DNA of 18,058 nucleotides, taken from the NCBI GenBank assembly GCA_046302715.1, contig JBKCHQ010000127.1:1-18058 (forward strand), written 5' to 3'. The translations under genes and the position numbers were made by a program. Each line of letters opens with the position of its first letter. The first letter of the stretch is position 1. Source of the stretch: CAMCXT01 sp046302715 (lineage in GTDB: Bacteria > Bacteroidota > Bacteroidia > M30B66). The notes below the pieces were generated by a model. It did no database searches and was not told the origin of the DNA. It saw only the letters and a program-made list of their open reading frames with translations. Below, in pieces: positions 1 to 7,775 of this stretch.

Positions 1-492
1 TGTTATCCCTGGACTTGGGGTGAAAAAGTAATGCTAATTGGCGATGCAGCCCATGCTATAGTACCATTTTATGGACAGGGTATGAATTGCGGATTTGAAG
101 ATTGTACCGTGTTTTTTGACTTGCTCGACCACCACACCGGCAGCTGGGATGCCTTGCTGCGTAAGTATGAACAAAGCAGGAAACCCAACGGAGATGCTAT
201 TGCCGAACTCGCGCTTCGAAACTTTATTGAAATGCGCGACAAGGTGGGCGACCCACAGTTTTTGTTGCAAAAGAAAATCGAACAGCGGTTTAGCGACAAA
301 CACCCCGATAAATGGATGCCATTGTATTCGATGGTAACGTTTTCGCACATTCCCTACCACGATGCATTGCAATTGGGAGATAAACAGGAGGCCATTATGA
401 AAGGCATCATGAACCTTACCGATATTGAACAAAAGTGGGATTCTGTCGAAATAGAACAGCTTATTTTAGAGCAGCTCACAACACCTGCGTAA
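1..492 (+). CDS. kmo: Kynurenine 3-monooxygenase, C-terminal part (5' end outside window)
   Basis: The reading frame is open from base 1, so the gene is cut by the window edge; 163 C-terminal residues remain of a protein normally about 450 residues long. KMO is an FAD- and NADPH-dependent aromatic hydroxylase that turns L-kynurenine into 3-hydroxykynurenine in tryptophan breakdown or de novo NAD synthesis. The visible part starts just before the second FAD-binding motif of group A flavoprotein monooxygenases (LIGDAAHAIVPFYGQGMN, about residues 12-29 of this fragment), followed by GFEDC. The GQGMN-GFEDC combination is characteristic of KMO rather than of other hydroxylases of this superfamily. 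The C-terminal 100 residues lack a strongly hydrophobic tail, as expected for bacterial KMO. No other kynurenine-pathway gene is in the window; any partners would lie upstream. The next gene is convergent. Confidence 0.92.
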   Translation, partial: CYPWTWGEKVMLIGDAAHAIVPFYGQGMNCGFEDCTVFFDLLDHHTGSWDALLRKYEQSRKPNGDAIAELALRNFIEMRDKVGDPQFLLQKKIEQRFSDKHPDKWMPLYSMVTFSHIPYHDALQLGDKQEAIMKGIMNLTDIEQKWDSVEIEQLILEQLTTPA

Positions 493-751
493 ATAGAATT
501 ATGCAATTACTCAATACGTGAACTGAGACCTGTATTTATTTATATACGTTAATAAGTACAACAAAAGCACGTTTAAATACAGCTCTTTCTTTTTGCTAGA
601 TTACGCCCTTCTTAATCCCTTGATAGGGGGAATAAATTTTCATGCAAATGGGGCATTCTCATTTCAGCTCTGTTGAATTTCCGCATTTTGAATGCGTTTG
701 CATGGCCGACTAAATTGTTCTTAAAACCTGGATTTTTAAAAATAACTTCAA

Positions 752-765
752 CCCTATATTTAGGG
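752..765. terminator. Possible weak bidirectional terminator hairpin between convergent kmo and glycosyltransferase genes
   Basis: An inverted repeat CCCTA-TATT-TAGGG (5-bp stem, 4-nt loop) is followed on the + strand by a T-rich tract (about 768-780). It overlaps the stop codon of the minus-strand gene. The stem is short, so function is only possible. The rest of the 267-base gap from 493 to 759 holds no ORF, RNA gene or promoter that I can support. Confidence 0.3.
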
Positions 766-2343
766 CCTTTTCTTTATTTTAAAAACAGCAATACCATTAT
801 AAATGCCCACCTGCTTTTCAATAAATTTCATCCACGGGGCATTGGTGGTATAGTCATTCTTTTCAGCCAGCACGTAGCGGGCCCCCAGGGCTATTTTTTG
901 CGAAAAACGTGCGGTATCTGTTTTTAAGGGTTCGTATGCCGTCCATCCCTTGCGATTCATGGCCTGCAGGGTAATGTTTATGCTTTTATCGGAGATGCTT
1001 ATTATTCGCTCGTCTTTTTGAATGCCTAATTTTAAAAGGTACTCGTCAAGGCCCGGATAATGAACCAAAACCTCGGCATATCGTTTATTTTGCCAACCTT
1101 CTGGATGATACCGACTCTCCATGCGGCGACGGCTAAAATCTATATTATGGATTAGAAAGGCCAAACAGAGGAGCTTAATTCCCCAAGAATACCGCCATTG
1201 GGGTTGTAAATGCTTAAGCAAGAATACCAACGACGTAATAAGAACAGGCACTGCAATGAACAGATTAACCGTGTAGTAATCATGGTCTTTTAGCGCCTGG
1301 AAAAACAAGGCCGAAAAGCCTGCCATTCCCAAAGGCATAAGCAAATTAGCCACAGCAAGGTTTATTGGAATTTTTTTTAAGTTAAAAAGTGTTGCCAACC
1401 ACAGCAATACCAGAACCCATTGAGTTTCAATTCTAAAATAATCCCATTTAATATGCTGACCCACAGCGTCCAATACCTGCCCAATTTCGGTGGTACTCAA
1501 TTCCCAAATAGGAAGAATGCCCACCAGAAAAATACCCGAATTGTTTTGGGTATTGTAATGCGCCGAATAGAGGAACCAAAAACCGCAAACCATCAATACC
1601 GACAGCATTGCTGCAAATACCCCTATGTTTTTTCGGATATTATTCGCCGCCCGTTTTTCCCATATCATTGCTATAGGAATACTTGCCAAAAGCCCCAAAA
1701 AACTTATCAGCGCCGATACTTTAAGCAAGCCTCCCAAGGCATACAAAACGCAGGAAGTTCCTAAAAATACAGGGTTATTTTGCCTTGTAAACCGCATAAA
1801 AAAAACAAATCCCATCAAAGCCATCGAAAATGCCGGTATATCCATTAAAAAGTTGGCGGCATAATACACCAAGGTTGGCGAGGTAAACAGCAATAAAGAG
1901 GTAAATAGCGGTAAAAGGGTATCGTTGAGCTCCTTTTCGAGAAATTTGAACCAATAAAGTAGCGACGTAAAAAAAAGCAGTAAAACCAGGCTGCGATAAA
2001 TAAAATAGTGCCTTCCGGTAAGTTGCCATATTTTACCGATTCCGTAATAAATAAGGGGAAAATCGCTCATGGTTTTCCCATTTCCAGTGGTGCCCAAATT
2101 GTGCATTTGGGGGCTTAAAAAAGGAACTTCATCCTCAAAATAATGCTGCGTTAGCGAAAGACAATCGGCTTGCCGCCAATGATGCAGGCTTTGAGGGGGC
2201 TTTACTAAAATATGATGGTAATCGTATGTGAACGCAATAGCAGCGAATGCCAAAATAAAGAGGACCGCCGAATATCTTGGGAAATGACAAGGCAGTTGCT
2301 TTTTGCCTGTTAGGTAATTCCACAATTCGCGCAAGCGTTCCAC
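760..2343 (-). CDS. GT-C fold membrane glycosyltransferase (GT39/ArnT-like)
   Basis: This 527-residue polytopic membrane protein resembles the family 39/83 glycosyltransferases, which use a polyprenyl-phosphate-linked sugar and act on the periplasmic side. After a short cytoplasmic N-terminus and a first membrane helix (about 24-40) comes the first periplasmic loop, with HHWRQAD at residues 54-60. This H-x-W-R-Q-x-D signature carries the acidic residue expected for catalysis in such proteins. Hydrophobic helices follow at roughly 115-132, 143-162, 170-182, 194-228 and 240-260, with several more up to about 400. The last 120 residues are a soluble, probably periplasmic domain. The start is a GTG at 2343; no in-frame ATG fits better. 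It lies 42 bases downstream of recJ on the same strand with no promoter visible between them, so co-transcription is likely. The sugar and acceptor cannot be told from sequence. Confidence 0.75.
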   Translation of the reverse strand: MERLRELWNYLTGKKQLPCHFPRYSAVLFILAFAAIAFTYDYHHILVKPPQSLHHWRQADCLSLTQHYFEDEVPFLSPQMHNLGTTGNGKTMSDFPLIYYGIGKIWQLTGRHYFIYRSLVLLLFFTSLLYWFKFLEKELNDTLLPLFTSLLLFTSPTLVYYAANFLMDIPAFSMALMGFVFFMRFTRQNNPVFLGTSCVLYALGGLLKVSALISFLGLLASIPIAMIWEKRAANNIRKNIGVFAAMLSVLMVCGFWFLYSAHYNTQNNSGIFLVGILPIWELSTTEIGQVLDAVGQHIKWDYFRIETQWVLVLLWLATLFNLKKIPINLAVANLLMPLGMAGFSALFFQALKDHDYYTVNLFIAVPVLITSLVFLLKHLQPQWRYSWGIKLLCLAFLIHNIDFSRRRMESRYHPEGWQNKRYAEVLVHYPGLDEYLLKLGIQKDERIISISDKSINITLQAMNRKGWTAYEPLKTDTARFSQKIALGARYVLAEKNDYTTNAPWMKFIEKQVGIYNGIAVFKIKKRP

Positions 2344-2385
2344 GGATAAATAACGTAATGAAATTTTACTGGGCCTGCCTATATA

Positions 2386-4122
2386 TTAAACGCAAATATC
2401 CTTAACCACCCATTGCAACGTGGTATGCCCGTTAAAATGATTTTCCTCGAGCGTGTAACAAACATCGAACGGCAACCCCAGCGAAATATGCGTATGATAC
2501 TGGCTCATGTTAAAACCAATAGCATCGAATGATGCCCCAGTTTCTTTGCCTAATTTCATTTTCAAGTGATTTGTTCCCACAATACGAACACTTCCATCAT
2601 CTTTAACGCCTTTACAGGCGAATACGGGTAGCATGTTTCCTGGGCCAAATGGTGCCAATTGCTTAAGGATGCGGTAGAATTTGGGCGTTATTTCATCGGG
2701 CTCCAATTCGGCATCTATTTCAATTACGGGCACTTTGTGTTCAGGCAGAATACGACGGGCCACTTCTTCTTCGAAGCGCTGGCGAAATGCATCAAGGTTT
2801 TCGGGTTTTAAGGTTAAACCTGCGGCATATTTATGTCCACCGTATTGCACCAGTATGTCGCCGCATGCGGCAATAGCCTCATGTACGTCGAAATTACGCA
2901 CCGAACGCGCGCTGCCGGTAATGCTCCCGTTTGACTCGGTAAGTACAATGGTGGGTTTATAATAACGTTCTATAACCCGCGAGGCTACAATGCCTACTAC
3001 GCCTTTATGCCAGTGCGGCATATACAACACATTGCTGTGGCTTTCGCCTGCATTTTCGAGTATTTGTAATGCTTCGGCGGTTATCTGTTGGTCGAGTGAG
3101 CGGCGGGTGCTGTTGTGCTGATGGATATCAAAAACGGCATTATTGGCTGAGTGTTCATCTTCTGTAAGTAAGAGTTCAACAGCCTTTGTTCCATGATCGA
3201 TGCGGCCCGCAGCATTAATTCGTGGTGCAGCGGTAAATACCAGATCGCTAATGGTTATTTCGTGTTTTCTTACACTATTATTCGAGGCATCCAGTTCTTT
3301 TGAAGGTTTAAGCAACGCTTTAAGTCCCGGCCTCGGGTTGCTGTTAATTTGACTTAATCCGTAATAGGCCAGTATTCTGTTTTCGCCCGTAATGGGAACA
3401 ATATCGGCCGCAATGGAAGTGGCCACCAGGTCGAGCAGATGCAGGCACGACACTTCGGCCTGCCAACGTTCGTTCAATGCCTGAACTAACTTAAATCCTA
3501 TGCCACAGCCCGAAAGCTCCTTGTAGGGATATTCGCAATCCACGCGTTTAGGGTCGAGCACTGCAACCGCTTCGGGCAACAGTGCGCCCGGTAAGTGATG
3601 GTCGCAAATAATAAAATCAATGCCTAAGGTTCGAGCATAATCTACCTTGTCGAGCGATCGTATGCCGCAATCCAAAGCAATTATCAGCGAACAAGAAAAT
3701 TCCTTCGCGATATCAATACCTTTAAACGAAATGCCATACCCTTCGCTGTAACGATCGGGTACATAATGCATGATGCGTGCTTCGCCAAAAAATGGCTTTA
3801 GGTAAGCATACACCAGTGCAACGGCGGTAGTACCATCAACATCATAATCGCCATACACCATAATGCGCTCGTTTTTGTCGAGGGCATGCTGAATTCTGTT
3901 TACGGCCTTGTCCATATCTTTCATAAGAAACGGATCGTGCAAGGCCATTATATCGGGCCTGAAGAAGCTTCGCGCTTCCTCAAAATTTTCGATGCCCCGC
4001 TGAATCAAAATGGAAGCCAACTTAGTATCAATCCCTAATGCATCCGCCAAGGTCGAAACCTTTTCACGTTCCGGTGGGGACGCTTTTTTCCACAAGGTTT
4101 TACTTGAATGTAGGGTTTGCAT
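2386..4122 (-). CDS. recJ: Single-stranded-DNA-specific 5'-3' exonuclease RecJ
   Basis: RecJ degrades single-stranded DNA 5' to 3' in recombinational repair (RecF pathway), mismatch repair and base excision repair, in the cytoplasm with Mn or Mg ions. At 578 residues the length is normal. DHH-phosphoesterase motifs are intact: GDYDVDG at 91-97, ALDCGI at 149-154, CDHH at 173-176 (the name-giving motif), and TSIAADIVP around 235-243. The DHHA1 part follows with AAPRINAAGRIDH at 298-310, HKGVVGIVASR at 372-382, GSARSV at 403-408 and YGGHKYAAG at 427-435. The C-terminal OB-like domain is present after about residue 450. The ATG at 4122 gives a normal N-terminus. The gene is transcribed away from the carotenoid operon across a 156-base gap and is followed by the glycosyltransferase gene. 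Nothing looks broken. Confidence 0.96.
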   Translation of the reverse strand: MQTLHSSKTLWKKASPPEREKVSTLADALGIDTKLASILIQRGIENFEEARSFFRPDIMALHDPFLMKDMDKAVNRIQHALDKNERIMVYGDYDVDGTTAVALVYAYLKPFFGEARIMHYVPDRYSEGYGISFKGIDIAKEFSCSLIIALDCGIRSLDKVDYARTLGIDFIICDHHLPGALLPEAVAVLDPKRVDCEYPYKELSGCGIGFKLVQALNERWQAEVSCLHLLDLVATSIAADIVPITGENRILAYYGLSQINSNPRPGLKALLKPSKELDASNNSVRKHEITISDLVFTAAPRINAAGRIDHGTKAVELLLTEDEHSANNAVFDIHQHNSTRRSLDQQITAEALQILENAGESHSNVLYMPHWHKGVVGIVASRVIERYYKPTIVLTESNGSITGSARSVRNFDVHEAIAACGDILVQYGGHKYAAGLTLKPENLDAFRQRFEEEVARRILPEHKVPVIEIDAELEPDEITPKFYRILKQLAPFGPGNMLPVFACKGVKDDGSVRIVGTNHLKMKLGKETGASFDAIGFNMSQYHTHISLGLPFDVCYTLEENHFNGHTTLQWVVKDICV

Positions 4123-4225
4123 AGGTGTAGCGGTAAATGTTCGAAGTTAAGACCATTTAGCGGTAATCAAAATCTATTTTCAATTTTTTATTCAACAAAA
4201 TCACCGTTTTCGGCGCCACAGATTA

Positions 4226-4233
4226 TACTTTTA
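4226..4233 (+). promoter_or_regulatory. Possible -7 element of the carotenoid operon
   Basis: TACTTTTA matches the Bacteroidota -7 consensus TAnnTTTG at 7 of 8 positions and lies 45 bases before the desaturase start codon. No TTG is found at the right distance upstream, so the call is weak. The recJ-crtD gap (4123-4278) shows no other convincing site on either strand. Confidence 0.3.
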
Positions 4234-4278
4234 TGCCCGATTGCGAACAAAGGTTAAATAATCAGGTTCTCATACGAT

Positions 4279-5739
4279 ATGAAAATAGCACTTGTTGTTG
4301 GTTCGGGTATAGCCGGCCTTGCTATAGCATTGCGGCTTAGGGCTAAGGGCTATGATGTTAAGGTGTTTGACCGCAATCCCTACACTGGAGGTAAGCTAGC
4401 CGAATTGCGATTGGGCTCATACCGCTTCGATGCGGGGCCTTCACTCTTTACGCTTCCCGAGCAGGTTGACGAGCTATTTAGTCTTTTTGGCGAAAATCCA
4501 CGTGAACATTTTAACTACATGCAATTGCCTTGCGTTTGTAATTATTTTTGGGACGATGGGCAGGCTTTTTCTGCATCGGCCCAACCCGAAACCTTTGTTA
4601 ATGAAGCCGCGCATGTTTTTGGTGTAAAGCCCGAAATCATTAAAAAGTATCTGAATCACAGCCGTTTTGTTTATGAAACTACAGCGCCTGTATTCCTAGA
4701 ACGTTCACTGCACCAACTGCGGAACTTTCTCAATTACGAAACACTTCGTGGTATTTGGCGCATGCCTAAACTGGGAATTTTTGGTGTCCTGCATCAAAAC
4801 AATAAAATTCGATTAGGAAATGAGCGGCTCACCCAACTATTTGACCGTTATGCCACATACAACGGCTCCGATCCTTACAGAGCGCCTGCAGTGCTGCAAA
4901 GCATACCGCACCTCGAATATCATACCGGCGCCTTTATGCCCAGTGGAGGAATGCGCGCTATTATTAATTCATTAACGAAATTGGCACAGCGCCATGGAGT
5001 TGAGTTTATGCTTTCAACATCGGTGGAGCGAATTATTACCGAAAATGGACGGGCAACCGGAATTATAGCGGGGGGTAAATCCTATAATGCTCAGATTATT
5101 GTATGCAATTCGGATGTTTTTTCGGCCTATCGCATGCTGCTGCCTGAGCAAAAAGCCCCCGAACGCATTCTCGGTCAGGAACGCTCCAGCTCGGCACTCA
5201 TTTTTTACTGGGGCATTAAAAAGCGATTTGAGGCACTTGATGTACACAACATATTTTTTAGTAAGGATTATAAAAAAGAATTTGCCCAAATTTTCGAAGG
5301 GAAGGATATTTCCGACGACCCTACCGTGTATGTGCACATTACTTCTTCGGTAGAAAAGGACGATGCACCCGAAGGATGTTCAAACTGGTTTGTGATGATA
5401 AACGTGCCGGGCAATACCGGTCAAAATTGGGCCGAATTGCGCAGCAAGGCTCGGGCTGCTATTATTCGAAAGCTTGGTCGGTGTTTGGGAGCAAATCTAA
5501 CCGAACTTATTGAAGAGGAAGATTATCTCGATCCGCCTCGCATTGAGAAGCGCACCGGTTCGCATCAGGGTTCGCTGTATGGCGCTGCTTCAAATTCGAT
5601 GTTTTCTGCTTTTTTAAGGCATCCCAATTTTAGCGGACCCATTAAAAACCTCTGGTTTTGTGGTGGAAGTGTGCATCCGGGCGGGGGCATACCACTTTGC
5701 CTTAAATCTGCTAAAATTGCAGCGCAAATGATTCGGTAA
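4279..5739 (+). CDS. crtD: Carotenoid desaturase of the CrtI/CrtD family, probably 1-hydroxycarotenoid 3,4-desaturase
   Basis: This FAD-dependent carotenoid desaturase has 486 residues, normal for the CrtI/CrtD family. A dinucleotide-binding motif VVGSGIAGLAIALRLRAKG opens the protein (6-24), followed by GGKLAELRLGSYRFDAGPS at about 37-55. The family's C-terminal FAD motif is NLWFCGGSVHPGGGIPLCL near residues 455-475. Two paralogues are common in pigmented Bacteroidota: CrtI (phytoene to lycopene) and CrtD (3',4'-desaturation of 1'-hydroxylated carotenoids). I favour CrtD because the FDAGPSLFTLP and LFDRYATYNGSDPYRAP segments are, as I recall, more like that group, and because the next gene is a CruF-type 1',2'-hydratase that would make its substrate. 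CrtI cannot be excluded from sequence alone. It is the first gene of a four-gene operon and starts with ATG; only 4 bases separate it from the next gene. Confidence 0.85.
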   Translation: MKIALVVGSGIAGLAIALRLRAKGYDVKVFDRNPYTGGKLAELRLGSYRFDAGPSLFTLPEQVDELFSLFGENPREHFNYMQLPCVCNYFWDDGQAFSASAQPETFVNEAAHVFGVKPEIIKKYLNHSRFVYETTAPVFLERSLHQLRNFLNYETLRGIWRMPKLGIFGVLHQNNKIRLGNERLTQLFDRYATYNGSDPYRAPAVLQSIPHLEYHTGAFMPSGGMRAIINSLTKLAQRHGVEFMLSTSVERIITENGRATGIIAGGKSYNAQIIVCNSDVFSAYRMLLPEQKAPERILGQERSSSALIFYWGIKKRFEALDVHNIFFSKDYKKEFAQIFEGKDISDDPTVYVHITSSVEKDDAPEGCSNWFVMINVPGNTGQNWAELRSKARAAIIRKLGRCLGANLTELIEEEDYLDPPRIEKRTGSHQGSLYGAASNSMFSAFLRHPNFSGPIKNLWFCGGSVHPGGGIPLCLKSAKIAAQMIR

Positions 5740-5743
5740 AAAC

Positions 5744-6382
5744 ATGGCAAAAATTAGTTTAAAACAAGGATATTTTTCGCCGCTGGTATTGGGGGTTTTT
5801 CATGCCATTGGAATACTTGGATTATTAACACCCTACCGTAACACACTCCTTGCATTAACTCCTTTTCACCTTTTGCTGTGTTTCTTGCTGCTGGTGCTGG
5901 CCTTAAAAAAATACGATGCCGGTTTTTTTGCCTTTCTGTTTTTTAGCTTCTTAGTGGGCTTTTCGGCCGAATGGGTTGGAGTTCATACCGGATATCTCTT
6001 CGGTTCCTACAGCTATGGTTCGGTTTTGGGTTTTAAGCTTGATCACATTCCGTTGATGATAGGCGTTAACTGGTTTATTTTAAGTTATTGCGTAGGGAAT
6101 TTGCTCATGCGTCTCAAGCAGAACGTATGGCTTACAATTATTTTAGGAGCGTTGGTGCTTACTGGATTCGATTATCTCATGGAACCAGTGGCCATACGGC
6201 TCGGCTTCTGGATCTGGACGGGCGGGGCTATCCCCTGGACCAATTATTTAGGTTGGTTTTTGGTGTCATTGCTGTTGCAATGGGCCAATTTTAATTGGAA
6301 CAAATCAAACAATCCCTTAGCAGTATGGTTATTTGTGTATCAATTGCTCTATTTCGGAATTTTGAATTATTTTAAGTTATGA
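5744..6382 (+). CDS. cruF: Carotenoid 1',2'-hydratase, CruF-type (DUF422 membrane protein)
   Basis: This 212-residue, very hydrophobic protein with about seven membrane helices belongs to the CruF/DUF422 carotenoid-biosynthesis family. CruF adds water to the 1',2' double bond at the open psi end of gamma-carotene (or of lycopene-type chains), giving the tertiary 1'-hydroxyl seen in myxol and saproxanthin. Conserved polar patches inside the membrane are visible: AEWVGVHTGYLFGSYSYG at about 75-92, LDHIPLMIGVNW at 99-110, FDYLMEPVAIRLGFW at 142-156 and a further Trp-rich stretch to about 171. The ATG lies 4 bases after the desaturase stop codon, and the stop overlaps the crtZ start as ATGA, so the genes are translationally coupled. 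Location beside a CrtD-like desaturase supports the hydratase role. Some members of this broad family are uncharacterised, so the reaction is inferred. Confidence 0.8.
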   Translation: MAKISLKQGYFSPLVLGVFHAIGILGLLTPYRNTLLALTPFHLLLCFLLLVLALKKYDAGFFAFLFFSFLVGFSAEWVGVHTGYLFGSYSYGSVLGFKLDHIPLMIGVNWFILSYCVGNLLMRLKQNVWLTIILGALVLTGFDYLMEPVAIRLGFWIWTGGAIPWTNYLGWFLVSLLLQWANFNWNKSNNPLAVWLFVYQLLYFGILNYFKL

Positions 6383-6843
6383 ATATAACGCTCGGGATAG
6401 TTATCGTTATTGCCACCTTTTGCATTATGGAGGCCGTTGCATGGGCAACGCACAAATACGTTATGCATGGTTTTTTATGGATGCTGCATAAAGATCATCA
6501 CGTGCCTCATGAGCATACATTCGAGAAAAATGATGCTTTTTTCCTGATTTTCGCCGTTCCCAGCTGGTTGTGCATAATGTTTGGTATGATGGCGGGTAAC
6601 GATTTTCGCTTGTATATCGGTATGGGCATTGCCGTTTATGGCCTGGCCTATTTTATGGTTCATGAAGTGTTTATCCATCAGCGTTTGCCTTTTTTTAAGC
6701 GGAGCGACAACTGGTATTTGCGTGCCATACGAAAGGCGCACAAAGTACACCATAAAAATCAGGGTAAGTTTGAGTGCGAGTCGTTTGGAATGTTGGTGGT
6801 TTCGTTGAGGTATTTTAAAGAGCAGCTGCGTGTTTCCGGCTAA
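6379..6843 (+). CDS. crtZ: Beta-carotene 3-hydroxylase CrtZ
   Basis: CrtZ is a membrane-bound, non-haem di-iron hydroxylase that adds a 3-hydroxyl to a beta-ionone ring using O2. The 154-residue length is normal for CrtZ. All four histidine clusters of the family are visible and intact: H25-x4-H30, H37-x2-H40-H41, H95-x4-H100 and H121-x2-H124-H125. Hydrophobic helices lie at about 2-23 and 52-90. The start codon overlaps the stop of the preceding cruF-like gene by 4 bases, and its own 3' end overlaps the following cyclase gene by 14 bases. In this operon the likely substrate is the single beta ring of a monocyclic carotenoid, but both rings of beta-carotene are also possible if the cyclase acts twice. 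Confidence 0.93.
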   Translation: MNITLGIVIVIATFCIMEAVAWATHKYVMHGFLWMLHKDHHVPHEHTFEKNDAFFLIFAVPSWLCIMFGMMAGNDFRLYIGMGIAVYGLAYFMVHEVFIHQRLPFFKRSDNWYLRAIRKAHKVHHKNQGKFECESFGMLVVSLRYFKEQLRVSG

Positions 6844-7573
6844 GTACACGTATTTGCTGCTTATGCTGGGCAGTCTGGCGTATCCGTTGTTTCAAAGCTT
6901 TGAACATCGGGTAAAAATGTACACCCGCTGGCGCGATATGCTTCCGGCCATACTTATTACCGCTGCAGTATTTACCGTTTGGGATGTGTATTTTACCCTC
7001 GAAGGGGTGTGGTCGTTTAGCGCCACGCATACCTTATCGCCGCGCTTGGCCGGCATGCCGCTCGAAGAATGGTCCTTTTTTCTGGTTATTCCTTACTGTT
7101 GCTTCTTTGTATATTTTGTAGTGAATTATTATTTGAAAGCCGGAATTTTAGAGCTCCACCAGTTCCACATTGCTCGTGCACTGGGAATATTTCTTATAGC
7201 TTTTGGTTTGGCGTATTTTACACGTGTTTACACCTCAGTGGCTTGTTTGGGATCGGGTTCACTGCTTGTTTTTCTGAGTTACAGGAAGGAACTCAATTTT
7301 CTAGGTCGTTTTTTTCTGGGATATTTATTTTGCCTAATACCGTTTATATTGGTAAACGGGCAGCTCACGTATATTCCGGTAGTAATGTACAATGATGCCG
7401 AAAACACTGGAATCAGAATTTTCATTGAGGGCATCTGCAATATTCCGATAGAGGATTTAGCCTACAATTTATTGATGCTGCTCATGAATGTAGCTATTTA
7501 TGAATATCGGGTTTACAGGAGGGGAAAAAGTAAGTTTTTAGATGGAGATGCGCTGAATGAGAAGTTAGTTTAA
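6830..7573 (+). CDS. Lycopene beta-cyclase, single-chain CrtYcd type
   Basis: The protein (247 residues) is a heterodimer-type lycopene cyclase whose two halves, separate as CrtYc and CrtYd in actinobacteria, are joined in one chain, as in archaea and many Bacteroidota. It cyclises the psi ends of lycopene to beta rings in the membrane without net redox change. About six or seven hydrophobic helices are visible. Each half keeps the conserved P-x-E-(E/D) motif: PLEEW at 77-81 and PIEDL at 206-210. The start is a GTG at 6830, inside the last codons of crtZ. It is preferred because it yields the N-terminal KYTYLLL stretch typical of the family, which the next ATG would remove. This is the last gene of the operon. 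No terminator hairpin is seen downstream. Whether one or both ends are cyclised cannot be read from sequence. Confidence 0.88.
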   Translation: MFPAKYTYLLLMLGSLAYPLFQSFEHRVKMYTRWRDMLPAILITAAVFTVWDVYFTLEGVWSFSATHTLSPRLAGMPLEEWSFFLVIPYCCFFVYFVVNYYLKAGILELHQFHIARALGIFLIAFGLAYFTRVYTSVACLGSGSLLVFLSYRKELNFLGRFFLGYLFCLIPFILVNGQLTYIPVVMYNDAENTGIRIFIEGICNIPIEDLAYNLLMLLMNVAIYEYRVYRRGKSKFLDGDALNEKLV

Positions 7574-7749
7574 ATTTTACCGTGCGAAAATAGCCCCATG
7601 GTTAACTACCGAACTGCGTTATTCGCATCATCTGACAGCGTCTATCAACTAGAAGATTTTATAGGCGTGGAAAACAAATAGCGCCATTGTATTCATGGTT
7701 ATCCTCAGCCTAAACAAAATTTTAAAGGATAGCAGAGTCATAAAAAATA

Positions 7750-7757
7750 TACCTTTG
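7750..7757 (+). promoter_or_regulatory. Bacteroidota -7 promoter element before the orphan secreted protein gene
   Basis: TACCTTTG is a perfect match to TAnnTTTG and sits 18 bases before the ATG at 7776. No clear -33 TTG is present. It favours the ATG at 7776 over an upstream in-frame ATG at 7695. The rest of the 7574-7775 gap shows no convincing gene. Confidence 0.55.
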
Positions 7758-7775
7758 ATTAAATTAAACTGTACG

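Noticed and set aside
617..630. CCCT-TGAT-AGGG repeat in the kmo downstream gap
   Set aside because: Four-bp stem without a T tract; likely chance.
7598..7681. A 27-codon ORF in the gap after the carotenoid operon
   Set aside because: No promoter, no recognisable motif and a length expected by chance; composition looks like the rest of the gap.
7695..7775. Upstream in-frame extension of the orphan secreted protein
   Set aside because: A perfect -7 promoter element lies inside it, and it would place 27 residues before the signal peptide region.
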